Source: Bacteroidales bacterium
GTDB taxonomy: Bacteria; Bacteroidota; Bacteroidia; Bacteroidales; VadinHA17
NCBI GenBank assembly: GCA_027451265.1
Contig: DAIDJT010000167.1
Span: forward strand, 1-5,800
Direction: 5' to 3'
Length of the DNA stretch: 5,800 bases
Part shown: positions 5,665 through 5,800 of the stretch, one piece after another
Position numbering within the stretch: the first letter of the stretch is position 1
How the letters are laid out: every line of letters begins with the position of its first letter
Program-made: the position numbers and the translations under genes
Notes under the pieces: model-generated
Seen by the model: only the letters and a program-made list of their open reading frames with translations
Database searches by the model: none
Told to the model about the DNA's origin: nothing

Positions 5665-5800
5665 CTACTCTTTCTTGTCCAGGGTGTCAGTCCGGAAGAT
5701 GTACCAGATGGGGCAGGTACGGGTCAGGGCGGTAACAGCCAGGATGATGGCAATAATAATAAATATCAGCCCTGTGATCCTGCCTACAAAGAAATAGAGG
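5665..5800 (-). CDS. DUF2892 (YgaP-like) small membrane protein, C-terminal part
   Basis: On the minus strand an open frame enters from the right edge and ends at TAG 5667-5665, giving 44 visible residues; the start is outside the window. It holds one transmembrane helix (about residues 8-27, 'GLIFIIIAIILAVTALT'), followed by TRTCPIWYIF with the Cys-Pro motif typical of DUF2892, where relatives end in 'GFCPLY'. The tail TDTLDKKE is charged. The family comprises small inner-membrane proteins, some fused to rhodanese domains (YgaP); the function of stand-alone members is not established. A strong terminator follows directly, which supports this being a real gene. The family call rests on the helix plus the CP motif in a short fragment, so it is moderately sure. 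Confidence 0.65.
   Translation of the reverse strand, partial: LYFFVGRITGLIFIIIAIILAVTALTRTCPIWYIFRTDTLDKKE

Overview
The window looks like chromosomal DNA from a member of the Bacteroidota, probably Bacteroidales-like, with moderate GC. The evidence is: (1) a CarboxypepD_reg-like protein of a type largely confined to this phylum; (2) a UMP kinase and ribosome recycling factor with Bacteroidota-style sequence, such as 'KGTRVDGVYTADPEKD' in PyrH and the 'KEIMTV' end of RRF; (3) few strong Shine-Dalgarno sequences, A-rich leaders, and several matches to the phylum's promoter signature (TTG at -33, TAnnTTTG at -7). Genus cannot be assigned from the sequence alone.

Layout: 1-628 (minus) is the N-terminal 209 codons of an exported protein with a carboxypeptidase-regulatory-like beta-sandwich, running off the left edge. 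A divergent intergenic region (629-740) holds a bulged inverted repeat. Then, on the plus strand, come a radical SAM/SPASM protein (741-1706) and a full-length penicillin-acylase-family Ntn hydrolase (1778-4168), with a good candidate promoter just before the acylase. A symmetrical A/T-flanked hairpin (about 4191-4221) serves as a shared bidirectional terminator. Convergent to it, on the minus strand, lies the housekeeping pair pyrH (5534-4827) then frr (4783-4220). At the right edge, on the minus strand, is the C-terminal end of a small DUF2892 (YgaP-like) membrane protein, followed by its own strong terminator (about 5601-5638).

How the genes relate: pyrH and frr form the widespread gene pair for UMP phosphorylation and ribosome recycling. 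The radical SAM protein and the acylase share a strand and are 71 bases apart. They may be partly co-transcribed, but the candidate promoter in the gap means a functional link is not shown. I see no CRISPR array, insertion sequence, tRNA, rRNA or phage gene. The least explained items are the orphan radical SAM/SPASM enzyme, the dyad in the divergent promoter region, and an unusual substitution cluster in a normally conserved part of RRF. No clearly novel multi-gene system is visible.
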